Made by a program: the position numbers and the translations under genes. A stretch of 64,000 nucleotides of DNA from Brachybacterium sacelli (GTDB lineage: Bacteria; Actinomycetota; Actinomycetes; Actinomycetales; Dermabacteraceae): NCBI RefSeq assembly GCF_017876545.1, contig NZ_JAGIOD010000001.1, positions 2,976,001 to 3,040,000 of the forward strand, written 5' to 3'. The notes under the pieces were generated by a model. The model saw nothing but the letters and a program-made list of their open reading frames with translations. It was not told where the DNA came from and searched no databases. Of the stretch, positions 53,518 to 61,779 are shown one piece after another. Numbering within the stretch: position 1 is the first letter of the stretch; every line of letters begins with the position of its first letter.

Positions 53518-53558
53518 GGAGTGCTCCCTGGGACGGCGTCGAGGACGTGGGTCACCAC

Positions 53559-53564
53559 ACACTA
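53559..53564 (-). promoter_or_regulatory. putative -10 box of the isomerase/dehydrogenase cluster
   Basis: Minus-strand TAGTGT lies 42 bp upstream of the first isomerase GTG, leaving room for its ribosome site. No operator is obvious. Confidence 0.4.
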
Positions 53565-53619
53565 TGTCGGAGATCACGTCGCGGCAAAGGCGTCCGTCCC
53601 GCGGCGCCCGGCCCGGTGC

Positions 53620-53625
53620 CACACT
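53620..53625 (+). promoter_or_regulatory. -10-like box of possible leaderless promoter, transglutaminase
   Basis: CACACT (one mismatch to TANNNT) is followed by 6 nt and the GTG at 53632; there is no Shine-Dalgarno. Confidence 0.4.
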
Positions 53626-53631
53626 GGGGAC

Positions 53632-54429
53632 GTGGAGAGACATGTGCGGGCGTGGATGACGGCCGAGGTCACCGAGGGCACCGACATCGCCCTGCTGGTC
53701 GCGGTCTCCGAGGCGCCCGTCGCCCAGGAGTCGCTGACGGTGCTCGCCGGGGGCCGCGAGCACGCGGTCGCCGAGACCCGCGACCGCTTCGGCAGCCGGA
53801 TGCACCTGATCACGGGGCTGCCTGCAGGTCAGGTCGAAGTGGTCTACGCCGCCCGCGGCATCACGCGCGCATCGGTGCCGGTCGTGAGCGAGGCGGACGC
53901 GGTGCTGCATCTGCGCCCCTCCCGCTACTGCGAGGTCGACGAGTTCACGTCGACCGCCGAGGAGATCGTGGGCGAGCGCACCGGAGCCGCGGCGGTCGAG
54001 GCCGTCGCCGCGTGGGTGCACGACCATCTCGACTACGTCCCCGGCGCCAGCTCGATCACCGATTCCGCGCGCAGCACCTACGTCTCCCGCCAGGGGGTGT
54101 GCCGGGACTACGCCCACCTGACCGCGACGCTGCTGCGGGCAGGTGGGGTCCCCGCCCGCTGCTCCTCGGCGTTCGCGCCGGGGCTCGCCCCGATGGACTT
54201 CCACCTGGTGGTCGAAGCCCTGGTCGAGGGGGACTGGGTGGCGGTGGACTCCACCCGCCTGGCGCCGCGGGCCTCGATGGTGAGGATCGCGACCGGTCAG
54301 GACGCGGCCGACACGGCCTTCATGACCACGCTCGCAGGCAACGTGGTGCTCACCGGCATCCAGGTCACGGCGATCGTGGACCCCGAGCTGCCCGCCGAGG
54401 ACCCCGCTGCACGGGTCCTACTGCGCTGA
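53632..54429 (+). CDS. transglutaminase-like cysteine protease-fold protein
   Basis: This 265-residue protein has a beta-rich N-terminal region and a transglutaminase core domain. The catalytic triad is visible: Cys in QGVCRDYAHL, His in MDFHLVVEAL and Asp in WVAVDSTRL. No signal peptide or membrane helix is seen, so it is cytoplasmic; substrates of this bacterial class are mostly unknown. Its 3' end overlaps the convergent PAC2 gene by 12 bp. Confidence 0.88.
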   Translation: MERHVRAWMTAEVTEGTDIALLVAVSEAPVAQESLTVLAGGREHAVAETRDRFGSRMHLITGLPAGQVEVVYAARGITRASVPVVSEADAVLHLRPSRYCEVDEFTSTAEEIVGERTGAAAVEAVAAWVHDHLDYVPGASSITDSARSTYVSRQGVCRDYAHLTATLLRAGGVPARCSSAFAPGLAPMDFHLVVEALVEGDWVAVDSTRLAPRASMVRIATGQDAADTAFMTTLAGNVVLTGIQVTAIVDPELPAEDPAARVLLR

Positions 54430-55338
54430 GTCTTCGCCGGAGTCCTCGTCCGAGCCCTCGTCCCCGGTGAAGCCCGCGAGATACTGCTCGACCTCGGCGG
54501 CGATGTCCTCGGCGGTGGGGACCTCGGCGCCGGCGCCCGAGGTGATCATCCGGTCGTAGCGCTGCTCGAGCCCGGAGACCATCTCCTGGAGCTGCTCCTG
54601 GGCGTCGACCTGGGCGCTGACGGCCTCGCGGACGGGGCCGGCCTGCGCCTCCAGAGCCTCCATCGGCACGTGCGGACCCTTCTCCTGGCCGATCGCCTGC
54701 AGGAGGGCGATCGCGGCATCGGGATAGGACATCTCGTGGAGGTACTGCGGGACGTGCACCACGAGGCCCACCACGTCGTGGCCGGCATCGGCCAGGCGCA
54801 GTGTGAGCAGCGAGGTGAAGGGGGCGCGCAGGCGGAAGGTGCCGGGCATCGTCCTCCGCACTTCGATCGTGTCCGGGTCGCCCGCGAAGCGCGTCACCGG
54901 CAGCTCGCGGGTGTGGGGGACCGGGGCGGGGAAGCCCTGGACGAGGAGGGTGCGCTCGATGCCGAGCTGGTCCACGACGATCCGCAGCGCGTGCGCGACC
55001 CGCTCCCACTGGAACGACGGCTCGGGACCCGTGAGCAGGAAGAAGGGCTCGCCGTCGGGATCGGTGACCTCGTGGAGCACGATCTCGGGCTTCTGGTAGT
55101 CGTCGAAGTGGTCGAGCTCGAGGGTCACCTCGGGGCGTCGGCCCGCGTAGTCGTAGACCTGGTCCATGTCCAGGCGTCCCACGACGCGGCTGGGCAGAGT
55201 GTTGAGCAGGTGGTCGTCGACGAGGTCCTGGGCATTTCCGGCGTCGCTGAACGCACCGAGCGTGACCAGCAGCGTGCGGCCGCGCAGGGAGCGCGAGTCG
55301 ACGTGCCGCTCGTAGTTGAACAGTGTCGTCGGATCCAT
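54418..55338 (-). CDS. PAC2-family protein
   Basis: This 306-residue protein belongs to the PAC2 (proteasome assembly chaperone 2-like) family of actinobacteria: LLVTLGAFSDAGNAQDLVDD, RPEVTLELDHFDDYQKPEIV, LLTGPEPSFQWERV and GLVVHVPQYLHEM. The last 30 residues are acidic. The function is not established; some relatives occur with proteasome genes, but none are in this window. The ATG has GGAGGA upstream; the start 51 bp further up is rejected. Confidence 0.85.
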   Translation of the reverse strand: MDPTTLFNYERHVDSRSLRGRTLLVTLGAFSDAGNAQDLVDDHLLNTLPSRVVGRLDMDQVYDYAGRRPEVTLELDHFDDYQKPEIVLHEVTDPDGEPFFLLTGPEPSFQWERVAHALRIVVDQLGIERTLLVQGFPAPVPHTRELPVTRFAGDPDTIEVRRTMPGTFRLRAPFTSLLTLRLADAGHDVVGLVVHVPQYLHEMSYPDAAIALLQAIGQEKGPHVPMEALEAQAGPVREAVSAQVDAQEQLQEMVSGLEQRYDRMITSGAGAEVPTAEDIAAEVEQYLAGFTGDEGSDEDSGEDSAQ

Positions 55339-55436
55339 GGTTCCTCCTGGCAACGGGCCGCCGGGCCGGGGCGGCAAGTGGTGACTCATCGTTCAACGAC
55401 CGGGCGCGGGACACTATTCCGACGGGGGAGCGGACC

Positions 55437-56255
55437 TCACGTGAACAGGGTCACGGTATCGATCGCGAGACGGACCGCCAGGGCGCCGGTGACCACGAGG
55501 AAGACCCAGCGCACGAAGCCGGAGCCGAGGCGGATCGCCAGACGCGCCCCGAGGAATCCGCCGAGCACGTTGGCCAGAGCCATCAGACCGCCGAGCAGCC
55601 ACCAGATCTCGCCCTGCAGTCCGAAGACCAGCAGGGCGCCGAGGTTGGTGGTGAGGTTCGCGAGCTTCGCGTGGACACTGGCCTCGAGGAAGCCGTACCC
55701 GAGCACGGCCACCATCGCGATGATGAAGAAGCTGCCGGTGCCCGGCCCCAGGACGCCGTCGTAGACGCCGACGAGGCCGCCGATGGCCCCGGCGCGCAGC
55801 ACCTGTGCGCGTCCGCTGTGCCGGGGCCGGTGCACGAGTCCCATCGCCGGGCGCAGGAGCGTGTACAGCCCGACCGCGATCAGCGCCAGCAGCACGATGG
55901 GGGAGAGCCAGTCGCGGGGGATGAAGGAGGCCAGGCCCGCCCCGACGGCGCTGCCGAGCAGCGCGCACACGATCAGTGGGCCCGCGGTCGCGGCGATCGG
56001 GGCGATCCGTCGGACGTAGGTCCACGAGGAGATCGCCGTCCCCGCCGCCGAGGCGACCTTGTTGGTGCCCAGCACGGAACCGGTCGAGGCGTCGGCGGGC
56101 AGCGCGGTCAGCAGCGCCGGGAGCTGGATCAGGCCGCCGCCGCCGACGACGGCATCGACCCAGCCGGCGAGGAAGGCCGCCCCGACCAGGAGCAGCAGGG
56201 TCAGCGCGGAGAGCTCGAGGAGCTGATCAGGCAGGGGCACGGGATAAGTCAACAC
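55437..56255 (-). CDS. TSUP (TauE/SafE) family permease
   Basis: This membrane protein of about 272 residues and eight helices is a sulfite/sulfonate exporter-type permease. Characteristic motifs are AGWVDAVVGGGGLIQLPALL, VLGTNKVASAAGTA and GVYDGVLGPGTGSFFI. The start is uncertain: GTG 56255 is preferred because it clears the divergent HAD promoter; the open frame continues to 56312, and GTG 56240 is also possible. Substrate is unknown; no sulfur-metabolism genes are nearby. Confidence 0.85.
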   Translation of the reverse strand: MLTYPVPLPDQLLELSALTLLLLVGAAFLAGWVDAVVGGGGLIQLPALLTALPADASTGSVLGTNKVASAAGTAISSWTYVRRIAPIAATAGPLIVCALLGSAVGAGLASFIPRDWLSPIVLLALIAVGLYTLLRPAMGLVHRPRHSGRAQVLRAGAIGGLVGVYDGVLGPGTGSFFIIAMVAVLGYGFLEASVHAKLANLTTNLGALLVFGLQGEIWWLLGGLMALANVLGGFLGARLAIRLGSGFVRWVFLVVTGALAVRLAIDTVTLFT

Positions 56256-56290
56256 CGCTGGGAAGCGAGCCGCAGAATCGGCCCGCCTGT

Positions 56291-56296
56291 CAGACT
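56291..56296 (+). promoter_or_regulatory. -10-like box of possible leaderless promoter, HAD gene
   Basis: CAGACT (one mismatch) is followed by 6 nt and the ATG at 56303, with no Shine-Dalgarno. Confidence 0.4.
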
Positions 56297-56302
56297 GCCA
56301 CG

Positions 56303-56923
56303 ATGCGTGCACTGATCTGGGACCTCGGCGGCACCCTCGTGGACACCTATCCGGACGTCGACCGCGCTCTGGCCTCGAGGATCGACCCTCAGCCCGGTCA
56401 GGAGCTGCTCCACGAGGTCGCGGTGCTGACGCGCCGGTCCAGCTCGGAGGCGATCACGACTCTCGCCATGCGCCACGGTCTCGCCGAGGAGACTCTGCGC
56501 GCGGCGTACGAGAGCACGAAGCGACGGTGGAGGACCCGTCCCGCCCCGGTGATGGCCGGGGCGCGGGAGCTGCTGGCGGCCGTCCGGGACGCCGGCGGGA
56601 TCAATCTGGTCTCGACGCATCGTGATCGGGCCAGCGCGACCGCACTCCTGGAGGACCTGGGTCTCACCCTGGACGACATCGTCTGCGCCCCCGACGGGTA
56701 CCCGCGCAAGCCCGATCCGACCATGATCAGGGCGCTGCTGTCGCGGCACGAGCTGGACCCGGGGGAGTGCCTCGCCGTCGGCGATCGCCCCGCCGACGTG
56801 GAGGCGGCTCACGCCGCCGGCGTGCGCGGCGTGCTGCTGGAGACCCCGGGGATCCCGCTGCAGGCCGGGGAGGCCGAACGGATCACCAGCCTGACCGAGC
56901 TGCTCGGCCGGGTCCGCGGGTGA
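56303..56923 (+). CDS. HAD-family hydrolase (phosphatase)
   Basis: This 206-residue haloacid-dehalogenase-fold protein has motif I altered to LIWDLGGTLVDTY: the second aspartate of DxD is Gly, as in the HAD-IA relatives with DxGGT. Motif II is VSTHRD, motif III YPRKPDP and motif IV AVGDRPADVEAA. With Asp replaced, phosphatase activity may be reduced or altered. The substrate is unknown. Confidence 0.83.
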   Translation: MRALIWDLGGTLVDTYPDVDRALASRIDPQPGQELLHEVAVLTRRSSSEAITTLAMRHGLAEETLRAAYESTKRRWRTRPAPVMAGARELLAAVRDAGGINLVSTHRDRASATALLEDLGLTLDDIVCAPDGYPRKPDPTMIRALLSRHELDPGECLAVGDRPADVEAAHAAGVRGVLLETPGIPLQAGEAERITSLTELLGRVRG

Positions 56924-56983
56924 CGCCGGGGCGGACGCTGTACGAGCGCTGCGTCGCTGAGGACGCACAGCGGGCACCCCGGG

Positions 56984-56989
56984 TAGCGT
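56984..56989 (+). promoter_or_regulatory. -10 box of probable leaderless promoter
   Basis: TAGCGT is followed by 6 nt and the ATG at 56996; there is no Shine-Dalgarno. Confidence 0.55.
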
Positions 56990-56995
56990 GCAGGT

Positions 56996-57568
56996 ATGGC
57001 GATCATCTACCAGGCCCGGCTCGAGCCGACCAAACCCGAGATCCTGCACCGTCTGCTGGCGTCGAGGCCGTGGGGCGAGGCGGGGGAGCTGGAGGTGCTC
57101 GGCGCCTACCGCTTCGACGACCCGGATGGCGAGGTGGGCATCGAGTGCCATCTGGTGCGGGTCGGGGAGACCGTGTACCACCTGCCGCTGACCTATCGCC
57201 CCGCACCGCTCGAGGACGGTGAGGACGCCCTGATCGGGACCCTGCAGCACTCGGTGCTCGGTGAGCGCTTCGTCTACGACGGCCTCGGTGACGAGGTGGC
57301 GCTGGAGTGCTTCCGACGCGCGCTGTGCGGACAGCAGGAACAGGCCGAGCTCGAGATCCACGACGCCGAGGATCGCCGTGTCGACACGCGGACGCACTCG
57401 GTGAGCCTGAGCCTCGAGCTCGACGAGGGCGAGAGCCTGCCGACCGACGACGATCTCCTCAGCGGCGGCGAGCCGTTCACCATCGCCCGCACCGTCGGCG
57501 ATCTCGACGGCACAGTGCGCCTGGTCGCCGAATGGTCCGACGGACGCGGCGTGCTCGCGGCGTACTGA
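56996..57568 (+). CDS. maltokinase N-terminal cap-like domain protein
   Basis: This 190-residue soluble protein matches by eye the cap domain found at the N-terminus of actinobacterial maltokinase: LEVLGAYRFDDPDGEVGIEC, HLVRVGETVYHLPLTYRPAP and EALIGTLQHS-like following segments. The kinase domain itself is absent, as in the widespread stand-alone family. Its function is unknown; regulation of carbohydrate metabolism is only a guess. Confidence 0.78.
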   Translation: MAIIYQARLEPTKPEILHRLLASRPWGEAGELEVLGAYRFDDPDGEVGIECHLVRVGETVYHLPLTYRPAPLEDGEDALIGTLQHSVLGERFVYDGLGDEVALECFRRALCGQQEQAELEIHDAEDRRVDTRTHSVSLSLELDEGESLPTDDDLLSGGEPFTIARTVGDLDGTVRLVAEWSDGRGVLAAY

Positions 57569-57649
57569 GCGCTCCGGGGCGGCCGGGGAGGGCCCCTCTC
57601 AGGATGACTTTACATAACGTACATTATCGGCGTGCTGTCGCCGGCCTGG

Positions 57650-59041
57650 TCAGTGCGCGCCGGTGTGCGGGTTCGGCGTGCCGCTGCCTCGCCCGGCGAC
57701 GACGAAGAACGCGCCGGAGATCAGGCAGCCGATGACCATCGTGATCGCCATCGGCAGGGAGGAATGCGTCCCGGCGATCCCCACCAGCGGCGCCGCGATC
57801 GAGGCCGAGAACGAGAAGCCCAGCCCCAGCATCGCCGACCCGGTGCCCGCAATCTCGCGCGCCTGGTCCGAGGCCAGCGCGCCGCCGTTGCCGAAGATCA
57901 GTCCCTGCGGCGCGACGGTGAAGAAGAACGCCGGCAGCACGATCCACGCCGGGGTGTCCAGGAACAGGCTGCCGATCAGCAGCGAGAAGCTCGCCAGCGT
58001 CACCACGATCAGTCCCACCCGGATCAGCTTGCGCGGATGGATCGAGCGGGTCAGTCGGGCCGAGAGCAGCGAGAGCGCCATCATGCCCATCGAGTTGATC
58101 GCGAAGCTCACCGAGTACTCGCTCGAGGTGAACCCGAGCATCTCCTGGACCACGAAGGACGAGGCAGAGACGTACGCCATCAATGCAAAGGCCGAGAACG
58201 CGTTGACCAGCATGTATGCCACGAATATGCGGCGGCGCAGCAGAGTGCGGCAATTCCGCAGGAAGGTGTGGAATCCCCCGGCGTGGCGTCGGGACGGCGG
58301 CAGGGACTCCGGGATGCGCGTCAGCACCCCGATCAGGGAGATCAGCGACATCGCCGAGATCACCAGGAAGATCTCGCGCCATTGACCGAAGACCAGGATG
58401 ATGCCGCCCAGCAGCGGCGCGACGATCGGGGCGACGCCGCCGACTCCCTGCATGATGTTCATCAGCCGGAACAGCTCGGGGCCGTCGGTCATGTCGATCA
58501 GGACCGCGCGGCCCAGCACCATGCCGAAGCCGCCGCCGATCCCCTGCAGGATGCGGAGCACCAGCAGGAACTCCACCGACGGCGCGAGCGCGCAGCCGAT
58601 CGAGGCCAGCAGGCACAGCACGATCCCGATCAGCAGCGGTGTGCGCCGTCCCAGACGGTCCGACAGCGGCCCCGCGACGACCTGGCCGCTCGCGGTGCCC
58701 AGGAAGAACGCCGTGATGGTCAGCTGCATCCGCGAGGCGCTGGTGCCGAGGTCGGAGGCCACCTCGGGGAAGGCCGGGATGTACATGTCGGTCGCCAGGG
58801 GGCCGATGGCGCTGAGCGTGGTGAGCACGACGATCACCAGGATGGTGACCTTGCCGCGGGTACGGCTCAGCTCCTCCTCGCTGGGCAGTTGCGCGAGATC
58901 GTGGTCGGCGACATCCTCCATCACCGGGATCGCGCCCGTGATGGTGGGGATGGCGCCGGAGGTGGTGGGGACCGAGCCGGTGGAGGTCAGGGGCTCGTCG
59001 TGAGCGTCGTCACGGCGGGGATCGGGAGCGGCGTGAGCCAC
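57650..59041 (-). CDS. MFS multidrug exporter, Bcr/CflA type
   Basis: This 463-residue protein has 12 membrane helices after a cytoplasmic N-terminus of about 65 residues with short Thr/Ile/Pro repeats (SGAIPTITGAIPV). MFS motif A is GPLSDRLGRRTPLL; the early DMYIPAFPEVASDLG is diagnostic of the Bcr/CflA drug-efflux subgroup. The GTG at 59041 has AAAGGA five bases upstream; an upstream ATG at 59107 is less likely. It is convergent with the maltokinase-cap gene. Confidence 0.88.
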   Translation of the reverse strand: MAHAAPDPRRDDAHDEPLTSTGSVPTTSGAIPTITGAIPVMEDVADHDLAQLPSEEELSRTRGKVTILVIVVLTTLSAIGPLATDMYIPAFPEVASDLGTSASRMQLTITAFFLGTASGQVVAGPLSDRLGRRTPLLIGIVLCLLASIGCALAPSVEFLLVLRILQGIGGGFGMVLGRAVLIDMTDGPELFRLMNIMQGVGGVAPIVAPLLGGIILVFGQWREIFLVISAMSLISLIGVLTRIPESLPPSRRHAGGFHTFLRNCRTLLRRRIFVAYMLVNAFSAFALMAYVSASSFVVQEMLGFTSSEYSVSFAINSMGMMALSLLSARLTRSIHPRKLIRVGLIVVTLASFSLLIGSLFLDTPAWIVLPAFFFTVAPQGLIFGNGGALASDQAREIAGTGSAMLGLGFSFSASIAAPLVGIAGTHSSLPMAITMVIGCLISGAFFVVAGRGSGTPNPHTGAH

Positions 59042-59155
59042 GAGGGTCCTTTCAGGGGTGCTGATCGAGCAGCGCGGGTCGACGAGGACCTCGCACGGAT
59101 CGATCACCCCATCCTAGGGAGATCGTGACCGTTCACGAAAGGGTCATACCGTGCC

Positions 59156-59923
59156 TCACCCGGCGTCGGCGTGCGCCAGGCGCTCCTGGTAGGTCGGATC
59201 GGTGCGCTTGAGCCAGCGGATGACGGCGGAGGTCACCGGGATCATCGCGTACTGCACCGCTACCTTGTAGACGAAGCCCAGGAGCGTGTACTCCGCCCAC
59301 TGTGTGAGCGTCGTGATGCCGATCGCGGTCGCTGCGATGGAGCAGAAAATGATGGTGTCCACGAGCTCACCGAGCCCGCTCGAGGTGAACAGGCGAGGAA
59401 TGAGGCCCCGCTCCCCCATCCGTCTCTTCATCCGACTGACGACGAAGGAGTTCAGGGTCTGGCCGGCGAGGAAGCCCGCCAGGCCCGCGAGCACCACGAT
59501 CCAGACGGGGCCGAGGGCGAGCTCGAGGGCGGCCTGCTTGGCCTGACCGTACTCGTCCGGGAACGGCGGCAGCGCGATGATCACCTGGTAGCAGACGGAG
59601 GCGAGGATGCTCACGGCGAAGGAGGTGAGGATGGCCCGGCGCGCGACGCGGGGACCGTACAGCTCGGTCACGATGTCGCCGAGGACGTAGGCGAGGGGGA
59701 AGAGGAAGAAGCCGCCGTCGGTGAGGATCTCGAATCCGGTGCCGGGGACCGTGCCGAAGCTGACGCCCTTGGCGGCTCCGATGCCGGAGAGGACGACCAC
59801 GGTGACCATGGCGGCGAGGAGGATGTCGAAGTGCGAGGAGCCCCGGTCGGCGTAGACGGCGCCGGCCGGGCCTCCAGACGGGGTGGGAGGGGCGGACGGC
59901 GCGGTGCGGTGGTGTGTGTTCAC
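59156..59923 (-). CDS. queuosine precursor transporter (YhhQ/VUT family)
   Basis: This 255-residue membrane protein of six helices has the family pattern FLFPLAYVLGDIVTELYG near residue 75-92 and AGFLAGQTLNSFVVSRMKRR with SSGLGELVDTIIF. YhhQ imports 7-deazaguanine precursors of queuosine; members in actinobacteria are assumed to do the same. The GTG at 59923 follows a TACCCT box by 6 nt, with no ribosome site. Confidence 0.88.
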   Translation of the reverse strand: MNTHHRTAPSAPPTPSGGPAGAVYADRGSSHFDILLAAMVTVVVLSGIGAAKGVSFGTVPGTGFEILTDGGFFLFPLAYVLGDIVTELYGPRVARRAILTSFAVSILASVCYQVIIALPPFPDEYGQAKQAALELALGPVWIVVLAGLAGFLAGQTLNSFVVSRMKRRMGERGLIPRLFTSSGLGELVDTIIFCSIAATAIGITTLTQWAEYTLLGFVYKVAVQYAMIPVTSAVIRWLKRTDPTYQERLAHADAG

Positions 59924-59929
59924 CGGGGC

Positions 59930-59935
59930 AGGGTA
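59930..59935 (-). promoter_or_regulatory. -10 box of probable leaderless promoter, YhhQ gene
   Basis: Minus-strand TACCCT is followed by 6 nt and the GTG at 59923; there is no Shine-Dalgarno. Confidence 0.55.
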
Positions 59936-60000
59936 CACAGCGGGCCGGGCACCCGTCCGCGGACGGGCGCCCGGCCCGGGTGAGGAATCCTCGAGCGGTC

Positions 60001-60807
60001 TCAGATGCCCCGTGCGCTGTAGTCGACGTCGCTGACGAAGCTGTCGAACTCGCTCTCGCTGCCGTGCCATTGCACGGAGTCGCCGGCGAAGGGCCCGGAG
60101 TCCGAGTACTGCCACAGCTCCCAGGCCCACCAGCGGCCCGGCAGCGTCGTCGGCGGGTCATCGCGGTAGGAGGCCACGAACAGCGGCGAGTTCACCGGGG
60201 TCCAGTCCCCCACCACGTCGTTCCACCAGTTCACGCCGGTGTAGACGACCGGGCGACGACCGACCTCGGCGAGATAGGCGGCCGAGAAGCCGTAGATCCA
60301 GTCGCGCATCTCCTGCTGGGTCAGCCCGTAGTCCCGCGGCAGGCCGGAGTAGGCCTCGAGGTCGACCATGCCGGGCAGGGTGATGCCGTCGTCGGTCCAT
60401 CCCCCACCGTTGCTGAGGAAGAACTCGACCTGTTCCTCGGGTCCGCCGGAGTCGGGGCGGGCGAAGTGGTACCCACCACGTGCCAGACCGGCATTGCCGG
60501 CATCGATGTACTGCTTGCTGAAGGAGGGGCTGCGATAGGTGCGGCCCTCGGTGGCCTTGACGTAGGCGAAGCGGGAGCCGAGCGAGACCTGGGCGTCCCA
60601 GTCGATGTCGCTCTGCCAGGCCGAGACGTCCTGGCCGGAGAAGCCGGCGGCGTTCGCGGCCGGCGCGACGAGCGCCGTGGCACCGGTGCCGACCGCGGCG
60701 GCGCCCAGCACGCCGCCGCGGAGGACAGAACGTCGGGAGGTGCCGGAATCGGAATCGGAATCGGGAGCGGGAGGTGGAGTGAGATGGCGGGGGCGATAGG
60801 GAGCCAT
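60001..60807 (-). CDS. exported GH25 lysozyme-like glycosidase
   Basis: This 268-residue protein has a Tat signal (TSRRSVLRGGVLGAAAVG, cleavage probably after PAANA near residue 51). The rest is one GH25 muramidase domain: GQDVSAWQSDIDW (first catalytic-site Asp), RFAYVKATEG, GYHFARPD, GMVDLEAY (catalytic Asp and Glu) and FVASYRD. It should cleave peptidoglycan outside the cell, for wall turnover or competition. There is no separate wall-binding domain. CAGGAG precedes the ATG. Confidence 0.92.
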   Translation of the reverse strand: MAPYRPRHLTPPPAPDSDSDSGTSRRSVLRGGVLGAAAVGTGATALVAPAANAAGFSGQDVSAWQSDIDWDAQVSLGSRFAYVKATEGRTYRSPSFSKQYIDAGNAGLARGGYHFARPDSGGPEEQVEFFLSNGGGWTDDGITLPGMVDLEAYSGLPRDYGLTQQEMRDWIYGFSAAYLAEVGRRPVVYTGVNWWNDVVGDWTPVNSPLFVASYRDDPPTTLPGRWWAWELWQYSDSGPFAGDSVQWHGSESEFDSFVSDVDYSARGI

Positions 60808-60952
60808 GCGTGTCTCCTGGGGAAGGGGGAAGCACAGTGCGACGGACGCCACACCCCGCACACCGTACGCATGGCGGCCTCTCCCCTGGCAAGCCCATGA
60901 AGTGCGGCGTGTCGGGGCAAAACGGGCGAACCGGAAGGGGTGTGGCGTCGAA

Positions 60953-61624
60953 TCAGTCGGCGCGGGGCTCGATGAAGGCGCGCAGGGTGCCCAGGATCGT
61001 GGTCGCGGCGAGCTCGGTGATGTCACGGCCGTCCATCTGCTCGCGCACCATCAGATCGACGAACACGCCGACCAGCAGCTGGGCGAGGTCCCCGGGTGGC
61101 AGCAGGGGGTGGTCGCCCTTCTCCTCCATCCGGGCGGAGAGGAGCTTGCCGATCTCGTCGCGGAGCCGTTCGCGCTGCGTCGCGAGCTCGGCACGCATCT
61201 CCTGGTCGCGCAGGGAGCGTGCGATGGCGTCCGAGTAGAGCAGGTACCACTGGCGCCCGTACGGGCGGATCCCTTCGAACACGGCGACCATGAGGGCCGC
61301 GTCGTCGACGTCGGAGAGGCTGCACGGCACCCCGCCCTGGGTGCGCGCGGTCTCGATCGCCTCGTCGACGGAGGTGTTCGCGATCTCGATCATCTCCTCG
61401 GTGACGGAGGCGAACAGTGCGGCGAAGACCTCCTCCTTCGTCGAGAAGTTCGAGTAGAAGGCGCCGCGGGTGAATCCGGCGGCCCGCACCAGGTCGTCCA
61501 CGGTCGCGCCGTCGATGCCCTTCTCGACGAAGACGTCCAGCGAGGCCCGCACCAGCTTGGTGCGGGTGTTCTCCTTGCGCCGGGTGTCCGCGGAATCGGG
61601 CAGCGGCTCGAACAGTTCGGTCAT
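60953..61624 (-). CDS. TetR-family transcriptional regulator
   Basis: This 223-residue repressor has an N-terminal TetR HTH (TKLVRASLDVFVEKGIDGAT, VDDLVRAAGFTRGAFYSNFS, TKEEVFAALF) and a C-terminal ligand domain with no recognisable specificity. It is divergent from an MMPL exporter, and two palindromes of the same design lie between them. The simplest reading is a drug- or lipid-responsive repressor of the exporter and itself. The ATG has GAGGAA upstream. Confidence 0.9.
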   Translation of the reverse strand: MTELFEPLPDSADTRRKENTRTKLVRASLDVFVEKGIDGATVDDLVRAAGFTRGAFYSNFSTKEEVFAALFASVTEEMIEIANTSVDEAIETARTQGGVPCSLSDVDDAALMVAVFEGIRPYGRQWYLLYSDAIARSLRDQEMRAELATQRERLRDEIGKLLSARMEEKGDHPLLPPGDLAQLLVGVFVDLMVREQMDGRDITELAATTILGTLRAFIEPRAD

Positions 61625-61713
61625 GGTTCCTCGAGGGTGGGTCAGGGAGTGGTCAAGGTCTCAGAACTCCTCGTCCTCGAGTCGCCGACCCTGCGTGACT
61701 CCACAGTATGACA

Positions 61714-61733
61714 TCGATACACTCCTGTATCGA
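61714..61733. promoter_or_regulatory. candidate TetR operator 1
   Basis: TCGATACA-CTCC-TGTATCGA is a perfect 20-bp palindrome with 8-bp arms and a 4-bp spacer, between the divergent TetR and MMPL genes. Confidence 0.65.
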
Positions 61734-61749
61734 ATTCGACCACGTCTTG

Positions 61750-61765
61750 GATGCAGGAGTGCATC
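61750..61765. promoter_or_regulatory. candidate TetR operator 2
   Basis: GATGCA-GGAG-TGCATC has the same GAT(A/G)CA arms and 4-bp spacer as operator 1, with the spacer reverse-complemented. It ends 5 bp before the MMPL ribosome site, so bound repressor would block initiation. Confidence 0.6.
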
Positions 61766-61779
61766 GCTCTGGAGGTCCT

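Noticed and set aside
57609..57630. AT-rich stretch TTTACATAACGTACATTATC, considered as an operator or promoter
   Set aside because: It lies between the 3' ends of two convergent genes, so it has no gene to control, and its symmetry is imperfect. It may be part of a termination region.
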